This document shows positions 26,444 through 36,178 of a stretch of 64,000 bases of DNA, in pieces (within the stretch, counting starts at the first letter, position 1; each line of letters begins with the position of its first letter). The translations under genes and the position numbers were made by a program. The stretch is from Rhizobium sp. L51/94 (GTDB lineage Bacteria; Pseudomonadota; Alphaproteobacteria; Rhizobiales; Rhizobiaceae), in NCBI RefSeq assembly GCF_019355555.1, contig NZ_CP072141.1, forward strand, positions 2,412,001 to 2,476,000, in the 5' to 3' direction. A model generated the notes under the pieces. That model had not been told where the DNA came from, did not search any database, and saw nothing but the letters and a program-made list of their open reading frames with translations.

Positions 26444-26803
26444 ATGCTGAACAACAAACAGAACGCTGCGCCCGACACCGACGCTATCGACGAGGCGCTT
26501 AAGAATTACACCCAGGCCGCGTTGAGCGTGCAGGCCATTGCCGCAGAGGCGGCCGGTTATTCCAAGAAATCATTCGAGGACGCAGTGTCGCATGTCGGCA
26601 CGCTGTCGAGTGTGACCAGCCTCGATGCTGCCTTGGAGCTTCAGAGCAATTTCGCGAAATCCTACTACGAGAGCTTTGTCGCTGAGGCGGCGAAGATCGG
26701 CGAGATGTACGCCGGTCTTGCCAGGTCCGTATATGAACCCGCCCGGAAAGCTGCTGCCGGATCAAGCGGTAACGCCGGGGATTCGGCCAACAGCGCGGCC
26801 TGA
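26444..26803 (+). CDS. Phasin family protein (PHB granule-associated)
   Basis: 119 residues from the ATG at 26444, with GGAGG 7 bases upstream. The protein is almost wholly amphipathic helix, with heptad-like Ala/Ser content (ALKNYTQAALSVQAIAAEAAGYSKKSFEDAVSH and LDAALELQSNFAKSYYESFVAEAAKIGEMY). This is the phasin_2 pattern. The tail is Ala/Gly/Ser-rich and flexible. Phasins coat polyhydroxybutyrate granules and limit their coalescence. The operator-like promoter upstream fits a PHB-responsive gene. Confidence 0.87.
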   Translation: MLNNKQNAAPDTDAIDEALKNYTQAALSVQAIAAEAAGYSKKSFEDAVSHVGTLSSVTSLDAALELQSNFAKSYYESFVAEAAKIGEMYAGLARSVYEPARKAAAGSSGNAGDSANSAA

Positions 26804-26826
26804 TTGCGGCGACGAAAGACAGTGGA

Positions 26827-26879
26827 AGAGACCATTCAGAAGGCCGGTCGTGCAACGCGCGCCGGTCTCTTGCATTTTT
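26827..26879 (+). terminator. Probable terminator after the phasin gene
   Basis: AGAGACC pairs with GGTCTCT across a loop that has its own inner GC-rich pairing, followed by TGCATTTTT. It lies 24 bases after the stop. Confidence 0.5.
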
Positions 26880-27066
26880 GTTCGGGCGTCATCGTTGTTT
26901 TCGGGCGATTTTTAGGGTGTGGCCCTGTTTGAAGACGAATTGTGATTGCAGTGTTGAGCGGGGGGCTTAAAATCCCGCCAATATGAACTAAGTTAGGGTT
27001 TCGGATATTCGGCCGGTGATTTGCAATTGAACGATGCCCGCCGAGTGCTTTGAGGAATGAACGACT

Positions 27067-27420
27067 ATGATCGCCAAGCCGATCCGGATGCAGAAGGATA
27101 GCGAAAGGAACGGGGGCAACGGTAATCGCGAGACCTCGGTCATTACGCGGACGAAAGCCAAGACGAAGAAGCCCAATCTATACCGCGTGCTGATATTGAA
27201 TGACGACTACACACCAATGGAATTCGTGATCCACATTCTGGAGCGTTTCTTCCAGAAGGACCGCGAGGGAGCCACCCGTATTATGCTGCTCGTTCATAAT
27301 CACGGTGTGGGCGAATGTGGAATATTTACATATGAAGTGGCGGAGACCAAGGTAAGCCAAGTGATGGACTTCGCTCGGCAGCACCAGCACCCGCTACAAT
27401 GTGTTATGGAAAAGAAGTGA
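27067..27420 (+). CDS. clpS: ATP-dependent Clp protease adaptor ClpS
   Basis: 117 residues. ClpS binds N-degron substrates (Leu, Phe, Tyr, Trp N-termini) and hands them to ClpAP. After an extended basic N-terminus (1-35) the core starts with [24 protein letters not shown], whose NDD-TPMEFV segment forms the N-end-rule pocket, and continues with [22 protein letters not shown]. It is followed by clpA 9 bases later, the usual operon. Rhizobia often have a second ClpS; this clpA-linked copy is the classical one. Confidence 0.95.
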   Translation: MIAKPIRMQKDSERNGGNGNRETSVITRTKAKTKKPNLYRVLILNDDYTPMEFVIHILERFFQKDREGATRIMLLVHNHGVGECGIFTYEVAETKVSQVMDFARQHQHPLQCVMEKK

Positions 27421-27429
27421 GGATCTGAC

Positions 27430-29952
27430 GTGCCAACATTTTCGCCTAGTCTCGAGAAGGCACTGCATCAGGCACTGACATACGCGAACGAGCGGCATCA
27501 TGAATATGCCACACTCGAACATCTGCTGTTGGCGTTGGTAGACGACGCAGATGCAGCGGCAGTCATGGGCGCCTGTAATGTCGACCTCGATTCGCTTCGC
27601 AAGACGCTGATCGAATATGTGGACAACGAACTATCGAACCTGATCACCGGATATGACGAGGACTCCAAGCCGACATCCGGCTTCCAGCGCGTCATCCAGC
27701 GGGCGGTGATCCATGTGCAGTCTTCGGGCCGTGAGGAAGTGACGGGCGCTAATGTTCTCGTCGCTATCTTTGCCGAGCGCGAAAGCCATGCCGCATACTT
27801 CCTGCAGGAGCAGGAAATGACCCGCTACGACGCGGTGAACTACATCTCGCACGGTATCGGCAAGCGTCCGGGCTCCTCCCAGGTCCGGTCTCCACGTGGC
27901 GTCGACGACGGCGATGCCGAAAGCAAGCCGACATCGCGTGGCGAGCAGGAAGAAGGCGGACCCAAGAAGGCGCAGGATGCTCTCAAGGCCTATTGCGTCA
28001 ACCTCAACGAGAAGGCCAAGACCGGCAAGATCGATCCGCTGATCGGCCGCCACTCCGAGGTCAACCGAACTATCCAGGTCCTGTGCCGGCGCTCCAAGAA
28101 CAACCCGCTCTATGTGGGCGACCCCGGCGTCGGCAAGACCGCCATCGCCGAAGGTCTGGCCAAGCGTATCGTTGAAGGCAAGGTTCCGGAAGCGCTGCAG
28201 GATGCAACGATCTTCTCGCTCGACATGGGCACGCTGCTCGCCGGCACCCGTTATCGCGGTGACTTCGAAGAGCGCCTCAAGCAGGTCGTCAAGGAACTCG
28301 AGGAATATCCGGGCTCCGTGCTGTTCATTGACGAAATTCATACCGTCATCGGCGCCGGTGCCACGTCCGGCGGCGCAATGGACGCGTCCAACCTGCTGAA
28401 GCCAGCCTTGTCTTCCGGTGCGATCCGCTGCATCGGCTCGACGACCTACAAGGAATACCGTCAGTTCTTCGAAAAGGACCGGGCACTCGTGCGCCGCTTC
28501 CAGAAGATCGACGTCGTCGAACCGTCGATCGAGGATGCCATCGAAATCATGAAGGGCCTGAAGCCCTATTTCGAAGAGTATCACCATCTGCGTTACTCCA
28601 ACGAGGCGATCAAGTCGGCCGTCGAACTGTCGGCCCGCTACCTGTCCGACCGCAAGCTGCCGGACAAGGCGATCGACGTCATCGACGAAACGGGTGCAGC
28701 CCAGATGCTGCTGCCGCCGTCGAAGCGCCGCAAGCTGATCACCGAGAAGGAAATCGAAGCGACGATCGCGACGATGGCCCGCATTCCGCCGAAGTCGGTC
28801 TCCAAGGACGACGAGATGGTTCTCGCCAACCTGGAAAAGGAACTGCGCTCGGTCGTCTACGGTCAGGATCCGGCCATCGAGGCCCTGTCGACGGCAATCA
28901 AGCTCGCCCGTGCAGGTCTGCGCGAACCCGACAAGCCAATCGGCTCCTACGTCTTCTCCGGCCCTACAGGCGTCGGCAAGACCGAGGTTGCCAAGCAACT
29001 GGCCTCGTCGCTCGGCGTGGAACTGCTGCGCTTCGACATGTCCGAATACATGGAGCGTCACACGGTCTCGCGGCTGCTCGGCGCACCTCCCGGCTATGTC
29101 GGCTTTGACCAGGGCGGTCTGTTGACCGATGGCGTCGACCAGCATCCGCATTGCGTCGTGCTGCTCGATGAAATCGAGAAGGCCCATCCGGACATCTTCA
29201 ACATCCTGTTGCAGGTCATGGATCACGGCTCGCTGACGGACCACAACGGCAAGAAGATCGACTTCCGCAACGTCATCCTGATCATGACGACGAATGCGGG
29301 TGCGTCTGAAATGGCCAAGGCTGCCATGGGCTTCGGCTCGGCAAAGCGGACGGGCGAAGACGAGGAAGCGCTGAACAGGCTCTTCACGCCGGAATTCCGC
29401 AACCGCCTCGATGCGATCATTCCGTTCGCAGCGCTGCCGAACAAGGTCATCTACAAGGTGGTGCAGAAGTTCATCATGCAGCTGGAAGCCCAGCTGTCCG
29501 AACGCAACATCACCTTCGACCTGCACGACGATGCCACCAACTGGCTGGCTGAAAACGGCTATGATGAGAAAATGGGTGCTCGTCCGCTCGGACGCGTCAT
29601 CCAGGAGAACATCAAGAAGCCATTGGCCAACGAGATCCTCTTCGGCAAGCTGAAGAAGGGTGGCGTGGTCAATGTCACGGTCGGCCCGAAGGAAGACGGC
29701 AAGCCAGGCATTCTGCTCGAATGCATTGCAGAGACGGCCCGTATCAAGCCGAAGCCTGAAGCCGAGGTCGTCGATCCGACGATTGAGGTCGAAGACGGCG
29801 ATGTGGTGATTGCCGAAAACGTCGAGAATGCCGACATCGCAACCGGCGCCAAGCCTGCACCCAAAAAGGTGAAGGCCACAGTTGGCGGCGACGAAGACGC
29901 CAAACCGGCCCGCAAGAGCTCGACGGTGCCGAAGGTGCCACGCAAGAAGTAA
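27430..29952 (+). CDS. clpA: ATP-dependent Clp protease ATP-binding subunit ClpA
   Basis: AAA+ unfoldase of the ClpAP protease, 840 residues. The N-terminal double-repeat domain (1-145) is followed by the first AAA module with Walker A GDPGVGKT near 230 and DEIH Walker B. The second module has GPTGVGKT near 517 and LLDEIEKAHPD. The C-terminus carries an unusual extension after about 765, acidic then Lys/Pro-rich (DPTIEVEDGDVVIAEN..., ending VPRKK), longer than in E. coli ClpA. Start is GTG at 27430, with GAGG overlapping the clpS stop. It ends in a strong terminator. Confidence 0.96.
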   Translation: MPTFSPSLEKALHQALTYANERHHEYATLEHLLLALVDDADAAAVMGACNVDLDSLRKTLIEYVDNELSNLITGYDEDSKPTSGFQRVIQRAVIHVQSSGREEVTGANVLVAIFAERESHAAYFLQEQEMTRYDAVNYISHGIGKRPGSSQVRSPRGVDDGDAESKPTSRGEQEEGGPKKAQDALKAYCVNLNEKAKTGKIDPLIGRHSEVNRTIQVLCRRSKNNPLYVGDPGVGKTAIAEGLAKRIVEGKVPEALQDATIFSLDMGTLLAGTRYRGDFEERLKQVVKELEEYPGSVLFIDEIHTVIGAGATSGGAMDASNLLKPALSSGAIRCIGSTTYKEYRQFFEKDRALVRRFQKIDVVEPSIEDAIEIMKGLKPYFEEYHHLRYSNEAIKSAVELSARYLSDRKLPDKAIDVIDETGAAQMLLPPSKRRKLITEKEIEATIATMARIPPKSVSKDDEMVLANLEKELRSVVYGQDPAIEALSTAIKLARAGLREPDKPIGSYVFSGPTGVGKTEVAKQLASSLGVELLRFDMSEYMERHTVSRLLGAPPGYVGFDQGGLLTDGVDQHPHCVVLLDEIEKAHPDIFNILLQVMDHGSLTDHNGKKIDFRNVILIMTTNAGASEMAKAAMGFGSAKRTGEDEEALNRLFTPEFRNRLDAIIPFAALPNKVIYKVVQKFIMQLEAQLSERNITFDLHDDATNWLAENGYDEKMGARPLGRVIQENIKKPLANEILFGKLKKGGVVNVTVGPKEDGKPGILLECIAETARIKPKPEAEVVDPTIEVEDGDVVIAENVENADIATGAKPAPKKVKATVGGDEDAKPARKSSTVPKVPRKK

Positions 29953-29965
29953 CGACTATCCAAGA

Positions 29966-29996
29966 AAATGCCGGGTCAAAAGCCCGGCATTTTTTA
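29966..29996 (+). terminator. Rho-independent terminator of clpSA
   Basis: AAATGCCGGG pairs with CCCGGCATTT around a 7-base loop, then a T-run. It lies 14 bases after the clpA stop. Confidence 0.85.
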
Positions 29997-30150
29997 TGGT
30001 GTGAGAGCAGTCGATGCATGCCCCTTGCTGAACTGCGACAGCAGAACATGCACAGGCGTCCACGCGTCAGCTACCTACGGGCCACTCGTCCTACGACATT
30101 GACAAACCGACAGCTATTAACTCGCATTGATCAACGGTCCGCGCCAATCC

Positions 30151-30579
30151 TCACGACATCGCCTCAATGATCTTGCGCGCGTTTTCGGCCAGCACTCCGC
30201 CATCCTCCATCTTGCCGGAATGCGGCTTGAGTGCTGCTCCCTCGTGGCGCGGGATGATGTGGAAGTGGAGGTGGAAGACGGTCTGCCCGGCGGATGGCTC
30301 GTTGAATTGGACCACGGAGACGCCGTCGGCGTCGAACGCTTGCTTGACTGCATTTGCAACCTTTTGAACCACCACGATCAGATGCGACAACGTCTTGGGC
30401 GAGGCGTCGAGCAGGTTGCGTGACGGCTGCTTGGGGATAACCAGCGTGTGGCCGGGCGCCTGCGGCATGACATCCATCAGTGCCAGGCTGAAATCGTCCT
30501 CGTAGACCTTGTGACACGGGATCTCGCCACGCAGGATTTTTGCAAAGATGTTGCTGCTGTCGTAGGCGGAACTGGTCAT
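30151..30579 (-). CDS. HIT family nucleotide-binding/hydrolase protein
   Basis: 142 residues from ATG 30579. The histidine triad HLHFHIIPR near 95-103 and the upstream FNEPSAGQTVFH loop are diagnostic of the HinT branch (purine nucleoside phosphoramidase). The N-terminus NIFAKILRGEIPCHKVYEDD is also typical. The physiological substrate is unknown. It is the last gene of a minus-strand group with the acyltransferase-like, GDPD and RidA genes; the 43-base gap to the acyltransferase-like gene suggests co-transcription. Confidence 0.92.
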   Translation of the reverse strand: MTSSAYDSSNIFAKILRGEIPCHKVYEDDFSLALMDVMPQAPGHTLVIPKQPSRNLLDASPKTLSHLIVVVQKVANAVKQAFDADGVSVVQFNEPSAGQTVFHLHFHIIPRHEGAALKPHSGKMEDGGVLAENARKIIEAMS

Positions 30580-30622
30580 CGAAATCGTCTCCTCGGTTGA
30601 TCCGCTGCTGTCTTGGCTGCGC

Positions 30623-31810
30623 TCAGTTATCCTGCCGCTCGCCCTTTCGGAAGGGGCTGTGCTCGGCAAGGATCTCGCCCATCTGCTCCACCTCCTGCCG
30701 CTCGCGCTCCAGATAGTCGCCGACGGCCCGACGGAGGCCGGGATGGGCGATGAAATGTGCCGAGTGTGTGGTGACGGGCAGGTAGCCGCGCGCCAGCTTG
30801 TGCTCTCCCTGTGCTCCCGCTTCGACCCGCTGCAGCCCCTTGGCAAGCGCGAAATCGATGGCCTGGTGGTAGCAGACCTCGAAATGCAGGAAGGGGTGAT
30901 CCTCGATGCAGCCCCAATGGCGGCCGTAGAGCGCATCGCCGCCGATGAAGTTGATGGCGCCGGCAACATAGCGGCCGTCGCGCTTGGCCATGATCAGCAG
31001 GATGTCGTCGGCCATCCGTTCGCGGATCAGCGAGTAGAATTTGCGGGTGAGGTAGGGCCGGCCCCATTTGCGGCTGCCGGTGTCCATGTAGAAGGCAAAG
31101 AACTGATTCCAGATATCCTCGGTGAGGTCCTTGCCGGTCAGCCAGTCGATGGTGATGCCGCCTTCGAGTGCCGCCCGCCGTTCTTTCTTCAGCCCCTTGC
31201 GCTTGCGCGAGGCGAGCGTTTCGAGAAACGCATCGTGGTTTGCATAGCCATTGTTGATGAAGTGAAACTGCTGGTCGGTGCGGTGAAGGTAGCCATCCGT
31301 CTCGAACAGTTCCACCTCGGCTTTCGGCAGGAACGTGATGTGTGCCGACGAAATACCGATCTGCCGCGTGACTTCCTTGAGGCCCTCGGCCAGTGCCGGC
31401 TGCAGCATGTCGCGATCATGGCCTTCGGCCACCAGCAGCCGTGGCCCGGTTGCCGGCGTAAAGGGCACCGCGCATTGCAGCTTGGGATAATAGGAACCGC
31501 CGGCCCGCTCGAAAGCATCGGCCCAACCCTGGTCGAAGACGTATTCGCCCTGGCTATGGTTTTTCAGATATCCGGCGACGGCGCCGAGCAAGGTGCCATC
31601 TGGTTTTTCCAGCAAAAGATGGTGCCCGAGCCAGCCCGTCCTCTCGGTCGCCGACCCGGATTCCTCCAGTGACGAGAGATAGGCATGCGACACGAAGGGA
31701 TTGTAGGGCAGGATGCTGCCGGACCGCGAGGCCCCGGCAAGCCGGGACCAACTCTCCGGAGAGATGGATTTGAACGACTGTTCGGCGCGAAAGATCAGTT
31801 CATCTGTCAT
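30623..31810 (-). CDS. FemAB-like acyltransferase family protein (DUF482/COG3146)
   Basis: 395 residues from ATG 31810; an in-frame TTG at 31840 would add ten residues and cannot be excluded. The protein matches the GNAT-fold DUF482 family annotated as putative peptidoglycan-related acyltransferase. Motifs include LPYNPFVSHAYLSSLEESGS near the start, RKRKGLKKERRAA, YLTRKFYSLIRERM and HWGCIEDHPFLHFEVCYHQAIDFAL. No signal peptide or membrane span is seen. The reaction is not established. The gene start overlaps the end of the GDPD gene by 11 bases, indicating translational coupling. Confidence 0.82.
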   Translation of the reverse strand: MTDELIFRAEQSFKSISPESWSRLAGASRSGSILPYNPFVSHAYLSSLEESGSATERTGWLGHHLLLEKPDGTLLGAVAGYLKNHSQGEYVFDQGWADAFERAGGSYYPKLQCAVPFTPATGPRLLVAEGHDRDMLQPALAEGLKEVTRQIGISSAHITFLPKAEVELFETDGYLHRTDQQFHFINNGYANHDAFLETLASRKRKGLKKERRAALEGGITIDWLTGKDLTEDIWNQFFAFYMDTGSRKWGRPYLTRKFYSLIRERMADDILLIMAKRDGRYVAGAINFIGGDALYGRHWGCIEDHPFLHFEVCYHQAIDFALAKGLQRVEAGAQGEHKLARGYLPVTTHSAHFIAHPGLRRAVGDYLERERQEVEQMGEILAEHSPFRKGERQDN

Positions 31811-32537
31811 GGATGAGGATAGGGCTTTCCCTGGGGTCAAAACCTTCGAAGGTCATCTGGTCGGCGTTGGCGAGCGTACGCTTGATTCCCGCCTCGTCGC
31901 GCACGGTCCAGGTGATGACCGGTATGCCGCGCTGGCGCTGCGCCGTCACGAAATCGTTCGGCAGGTCGCCGTGAAAATACGAGATGAAGTCTAGACCCAG
32001 TTGCATGGCTTCGTCATGGGCAAAAAACGTCTCAGGCTTGAAACCATCGGCGGTGAGGCCAACCGGGTAGGGCGGCTTCAGCGCCTTCAGATCCTTGAGC
32101 AGCCAGTGATCGAAGCTCATCAGTGCGACATGGCCCTTGTAACCTTCGAGAACCTCGAGCACGGTCTCGGCGAAACCTGCATCCTCGCCCGCCTTGCCTT
32201 TCAGTTCGAGTACCAGCGGCACCTTCCCGTCGCAGAGCTGCAGCAGCTGTTTAAGCGTTGGGATGCGGTCTTTTGTGCCTCCGACCGAGAGCAGACCGAG
32301 TTCCTGCGAACTGCGGTCGCGCAGCGCGCCCGGCAGGTTGCAGAGCCGCTGCAGGTCGTCGTCGTGGAAGACCACCGGGACGCCGTCGGCGGCGTAGTGC
32401 AGGTCGCACTCGATCGCAAACCCGGCCTCGATAGCACGGGAGAATGCCGAAAGCGTATTCTCCCAGACAGTCTTGTTCATGTCGTGATACCCGCGATGGG
32501 CAACCGGTTGCGCGGTGAGCCAGGCGATCTCGCTCAT
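31800..32537 (-). CDS. Cytoplasmic glycerophosphodiester phosphodiesterase
   Basis: 245 residues, TIM-barrel GDPD family. HRGYHDMNKTVWENTLSAF near 15-32 has the first catalytic His and Asn. IECDLHYAADGVPVVFHDDDLQRL near 42-65 has the Glu/Asp metal ligands and the second His. It hydrolyses glycerophosphodiesters to glycerol-3-phosphate and alcohol. No signal peptide, so it acts in the cytoplasm. It overlaps the ridA-like gene by 4 bases (ATGA) and the acyltransferase-like gene by 11. No Pho box is seen at the operon head, so it is not obviously tied to phosphate starvation. Confidence 0.92.
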   Translation of the reverse strand: MSEIAWLTAQPVAHRGYHDMNKTVWENTLSAFSRAIEAGFAIECDLHYAADGVPVVFHDDDLQRLCNLPGALRDRSSQELGLLSVGGTKDRIPTLKQLLQLCDGKVPLVLELKGKAGEDAGFAETVLEVLEGYKGHVALMSFDHWLLKDLKALKPPYPVGLTADGFKPETFFAHDEAMQLGLDFISYFHGDLPNDFVTAQRQRGIPVITWTVRDEAGIKRTLANADQMTFEGFDPRESPILIHDR

Positions 32538-33004
32538 TCGCCGATTTCCATGATGGCATCGATTTCGACGGCGGCGTTGAACGGCAAGGCAGCCATGCCG
32601 ACGGCTGCGCGGGCATGCTTGCCGGCATCGCCGAGCACGGTTGCCAGCAGGTTGGAGGCACCGTTGATGACAAGGTGCTGCTCGCCGAACTCAGGGACGG
32701 AGGCGACAAAGCCGTTGAGCTTGATCAGCCGCTTGATACGGCCGAGATCGCCGCCGAGGGCAGCACTCGCCTGCGACAGGATATTGATGGCGCAAAGCTC
32801 CGCCGCCCGCTGACCGGTGGCGACATCGACGTTTCGGCCGAGATGACCGGTGACGGCGACCTTGCCGTTTTCCATCGGCAACTGGCCCGATATGGTAAGC
32901 ATGTTGCCGCTGATGACGTAGGGAACATAGTTGGCGGCTGGCGCTGCCGCCTGGGGCAGGGTGATGCCCAGCTGGCTCAGGCGGGCATTGATCTCGTCGG
33001 ACAT
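32534..33004 (-). CDS. RidA/YjgF family protein
   Basis: 156 residues in the RidA (reactive enamine/imine deaminase) superfamily, of the longer YjgH/TdcF-like group. Landmarks are NYVPYVISGNMLTISGQLP near 26-44, AAELCAINILSQASAALGGDLGRIKRLIKLNGFV in the middle and HARAAVGMAALPFNAAVEIDAIME at the end. The Arg of the ARAAVG motif corresponds to the carboxylate-binding residue of RidA. First gene of the minus-strand group running to the HIT gene; divergent from eipB. Confidence 0.88.
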   Translation of the reverse strand: MSDEINARLSQLGITLPQAAAPAANYVPYVISGNMLTISGQLPMENGKVAVTGHLGRNVDVATGQRAAELCAINILSQASAALGGDLGRIKRLIKLNGFVASVPEFGEQHLVINGASNLLATVLGDAGKHARAAVGMAALPFNAAVEIDAIMEIGE

Positions 33005-33139
33005 TTTCGTCTCCCGTTTGTTGTAACTTCGTCAAAAATCCGTCATCAAGGCTCAATCCGCGCAATGTGCGGGCGCTTGCCTTTGTTTAACCGAAAGCGT
33101 TCTTATAACATCGTGTGCGAGTCCAACAGGAGATAATGC

Positions 33140-33970
33140 ATGTTCCGTTCGAGTCTTGCCGCGGTTCTCCTTGGCAGTACAGGCGCTCTTTGCCTGTCTT
33201 TTGCAACGGCGCAGGCAGCCGGTCCGAGCGGGCTGGTGGCCCATCGTGCGATCTACGATCTCGAACTCAAGGATGCCACGGATCGCTCCGGTATCGCCGG
33301 CATGTACGGTCGCATGGTCTATGAATTCACCGGTTCTGACTGCTCCGGCTTCACCACCAATTTCCGGTTCGTGACCCAGATCGACACCGGCGACGCGACC
33401 CGCATGAGCGACCAGCAGACGACGACCTTCGAGGACCTGACCAAGCGGATCTTCAAGTTCGAGACCAAGTCGTTTACCGACGACGCACTGGACAAGGATG
33501 TCCGTGGCGCCGCCGCCGACAGCGCCAAGGGCGTCAAGGTCGATCTGGCGCAGCCGTCTGCCAAGCAGATCGATCTGGCCGAGAGCCGCTTCCCGACCGA
33601 GCATATGCTGGACATCATCCACAACGCCAAGCTCGGCAAGACCTTCTTTGAGGCCCACGTGTTCGACGGGTCGGACGATGGCGATCGCTCGCTGGCCGCA
33701 ACCACCGTGGTCGGCAAGGCTGAAACGCCCAAGGCCGGCGACACAACGGACGCCGACAAGGCGGGTGCCTTTGCTAAGACGCCGTTCTGGCCTGTGACGG
33801 TCGCATACTTCAACGAGAAGGCCCATGGAGACGCCACGCCCGTCTACCGCATGTCATTCAAGCTCTACGAAAACGGCATCACCCGCGACCTGACGATGGA
33901 CTATGGCGATTTCGTTTTGACTGGAAAGTTGACCAAGCTCGAAATGCTGGACGCCAAAGCCTGCAAGTAG
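33140..33970 (+). CDS. eipB: Periplasmic envelope-integrity protein EipB (DUF1849)
   Basis: 276 residues with a signal peptide (1-27, ends AQA|AGPSG). The mature sequence matches DUF1849, a spiral-like beta-barrel periplasmic protein described in Brucella as EipB and needed for envelope integrity. Cys68 (GSDCSGF) and Cys275, second-last residue, correspond to the conserved disulfide pair. Other landmarks are LVAHRAIYDLEL near 32 and MDYGDFVLTGKLTKLE near the C-terminus. It is monocistronic, with AGGAG about 6 bases before its ATG. Confidence 0.86.
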   Translation: MFRSSLAAVLLGSTGALCLSFATAQAAGPSGLVAHRAIYDLELKDATDRSGIAGMYGRMVYEFTGSDCSGFTTNFRFVTQIDTGDATRMSDQQTTTFEDLTKRIFKFETKSFTDDALDKDVRGAAADSAKGVKVDLAQPSAKQIDLAESRFPTEHMLDIIHNAKLGKTFFEAHVFDGSDDGDRSLAATTVVGKAETPKAGDTTDADKAGAFAKTPFWPVTVAYFNEKAHGDATPVYRMSFKLYENGITRDLTMDYGDFVLTGKLTKLEMLDAKACK

Positions 33971-34040
33971 GCCTTTGGCATGCGAGGTCCTGGGCTAGCG
34001 TAATTTTAACGACACTGCTTGCCTTTCTGCTCTGGGAAGA

Positions 34041-34130
34041 GTATGGGCACCTCATTCCACACGTGAGGCAAGGGATTGTCCGGGAGAAATCCGGACCGTT
34101 CCACCCGGTGGTATCTTCCTAGAAGATGCT
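34041..34130 (+). promoter_or_regulatory. Structured leader upstream of rpsB
   Basis: Three successive small stems can be drawn: CCTCA/TGAGG (34050-34068), GTCCGG/CCGGAC with a GAGAAAT loop (34078-34096) and CCAC/GTGG (34101-34111). They lie 60-130 bases before the rpsB ATG. Ribosomal protein leaders often bind the protein they encode; whether this one does is untested. Confidence 0.35.
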
Positions 34131-34173
34131 GTTCGCCTTGCGGAGGTTCAACCGGATAAGGAGTAACCCAGGC

Positions 34174-34953
34174 ATGGCATTGCCCGATTTTTCTATGCGC
34201 CAGCTTCTCGAAGCCGGCGTTCACTTCGGCCACCAGACACACCGCTGGAACCCAAAGATGAAGCCATACATCTTTGGCGACCGCAGCAACATCCACATCA
34301 TCGACCTTCAGCAGACCGTTCCTTTGCTCAGCCGCGCCCTGCAGGTTGTCAGCGACACCGTTGCCCGTGGCGGCCGCGTCCTGTTCGTCGGCACCAAGCG
34401 CCAGGCGTCTGAAATCATCGCTGACAGCGCGAAGCGTTCTGCTCAGTATTACGTTAACTCGCGTTGGCTCGGCGGCATGATGACGAACTGGAAGACCATC
34501 TCCAATTCGATCCAGCGCCTTCGCAAGCTCGACGAAATCCTCAACGGCGACGCCCAGGGCTTCACCAAGAAGGAACGCCTCAACCTTGAGCGTGAACGCG
34601 AAAAGCTGGACAAGGCTCTCGGCGGTATCCGCGACATGGGCGGCACACCTGACCTGATGTTCATCATCGACACCAACAAGGAAAAGATTGCCATCGACGA
34701 AGCAAAGCGTCTCGGCATCCCGGTTGTTGCGATCATCGACTCGAACTGCGATCCGGATCAGATCGATTATCCGATACCGGGCAACGACGACGCCTCGCGC
34801 GCCATCTCGCTCTATTGCGAACTGATCTCGCGCGCTGCCATCGACGGCATCGCCCGTCAGCAGGGCTCGTCCGGCCGCGATCTCGGCGCTGCTTTCGAAG
34901 CACCGCTCGAGCCGACCCTGGAAGAAGAAGTTGCTCCTGCTCCGCAGGCTTGA
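34174..34953 (+). CDS. rpsB: 30S ribosomal protein S2
   Basis: 259 residues. The start [29 protein letters not shown] is canonical S2. AAGGAG about 10 bases upstream selects ATG 34174 over an upstream in-frame codon. S2 binds the 30S head-body junction through S1. The acidic C-terminal tail ([15 protein letters not shown]) is a usual alphaproteobacterial extension. It heads the rpsB-tsf-pyrH-frr block; 268 bases with two hairpins separate it from tsf. Confidence 0.98.
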   Translation: MALPDFSMRQLLEAGVHFGHQTHRWNPKMKPYIFGDRSNIHIIDLQQTVPLLSRALQVVSDTVARGGRVLFVGTKRQASEIIADSAKRSAQYYVNSRWLGGMMTNWKTISNSIQRLRKLDEILNGDAQGFTKKERLNLEREREKLDKALGGIRDMGGTPDLMFIIDTNKEKIAIDEAKRLGIPVVAIIDSNCDPDQIDYPIPGNDDASRAISLYCELISRAAIDGIARQQGSSGRDLGAAFEAPLEPTLEEEVAPAPQA

Positions 34954-35002
34954 TTGACCAAGCGGCAGGCGGATGAAAATCTGCCTGGCCGCGACTGAAA
35001 TT

Positions 35003-35049
35003 CAGATAAGGCCGTTGGTGACTTGAGCAAGTTTCAGCGGCCTTACCTG
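35003..35049 (+). terminator. Hairpin between rpsB and tsf
   Basis: TAAGGCCG pairs with CGGCCTTA, extended outward by CAG/CTG around mismatches, with a 23-base loop that can fold again. A second stem, CAGGCGGA/TCTGCCTG, lies just upstream (about 34966-34987). Neither has a real T-run, so read-through into tsf is likely. The rest of the 268-base gap probably holds a tsf promoter. Confidence 0.4.
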
Positions 35050-35221
35050 TTTCAGGCGAAGGCATTCGGCGTAGATCCACCGATTGCTATCGTTTGAAAA
35101 TCATTCCGTGTGGCGCGCTTTCATAACGCTGTCATGCATAGGGGTACATTTCGTCCCTCAAACCGGGTGCCGCGCCGGCTGATGCCGTCAGCGCACCATA
35201 CCAACCGACAAGAGGCAAATA

Positions 35222-36148
35222 ATGGCTGAAATCACGGCTGCACTGGTAAAGGAACTGCGCGAAAAGAGCGGCGCAGGCATGATGGACTGCAAGAAGGCAC
35301 TCACCGAGACCGCCGGCGACATGGAAGCCGCGATCGACTGGCTGCGCGCCAAGGGCATCTCCAAGGCTGACAAGAAGTCTGGCCGCACGGCTGCCGAAGG
35401 CCTCATCGGCGTTGCCAGCGCCGGCACATCGGCCGTTGTCGTCGAAGTCAACTCCGAAACCGACTTCGTTGCCCGCAACGATGCCTTCCAGGGTATCGTC
35501 CGCAACATCGCCAAGGTCGCCCTGACGACCGACGGTTCGGTCGAAGCCGTTGCCGCTGCGACCTATCCAGATTCTGAGAAGTCCGTCGCCGACACCATCA
35601 AGGATGCCATCGGGACGATCGGCGAGAACATGAATCTGCGTCGCACGGTTCTGCTGTCGGTCAAGTCGGGCGTCGTCTCGACCTACATCCACAATGCAGT
35701 CTCCGACGGCCTCGGCAAGCTCGGCGTTCTCGTTGCGCTGGAATCGACCGGTGACAAGGATGCGCTGAATGCCATCGGTCGCCAGGTTGCCATGCACATC
35801 GCTGCCACGGCACCGCTCGCCCTGCGTCCTGAAGACGTCGATGCTGCTGTTGCTGAACGCGAACGCAACGTGTTCATCGAACAGGCTCGCGAATCCGGCA
35901 AGCCGGAAGCCATCATCGAAAAGATGGTCGATGGCCGCATGCGCAAGTTCTTCGAGGAAGTCGCTCTTCTGTCGCAGGCTTTCGTCATCAATCCTGACCT
36001 GACGGTCGGCGCTGCCATCAAGGAAGCCGAAAAGGCAGTCGGCGCGCCGATCGAGATCACCGGCATGGCACGCCTCCTGCTCGGCGATGGCGTCGAGAAG
36101 GAAGAGACTGACTTCGCAGCTGAAGTCGCTGCCGTCGCCAAGGGCTGA
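35222..36148 (+). CDS. tsf: Translation elongation factor Ts
   Basis: 308 residues, the GDP/GTP exchange factor for EF-Tu. The N-terminal UBA-like module [27 protein letters not shown] and the TDFVARND motif near 82-89, which contacts the EF-Tu nucleotide site, are intact. AGAGG sits 8-10 bases before the ATG. It follows rpsB in the usual order and ends in a perfect 11-bp hairpin. Confidence 0.98.
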   Translation: MAEITAALVKELREKSGAGMMDCKKALTETAGDMEAAIDWLRAKGISKADKKSGRTAAEGLIGVASAGTSAVVVEVNSETDFVARNDAFQGIVRNIAKVALTTDGSVEAVAAATYPDSEKSVADTIKDAIGTIGENMNLRRTVLLSVKSGVVSTYIHNAVSDGLGKLGVLVALESTGDKDALNAIGRQVAMHIAATAPLALRPEDVDAAVAERERNVFIEQARESGKPEAIIEKMVDGRMRKFFEEVALLSQAFVINPDLTVGAAIKEAEKAVGAPIEITGMARLLLGDGVEKEETDFAAEVAAVAKG

Positions 36149-36178
36149 TCGTCGGTCTGCTTACTGCGGGAAAACCAG

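Noticed and set aside
27631..29526. 631-codon minus-strand frame opposite clpA
   Set aside because: Shadow of clpA; no recognisable domain, no ribosome site, composition typical of antisense translation.
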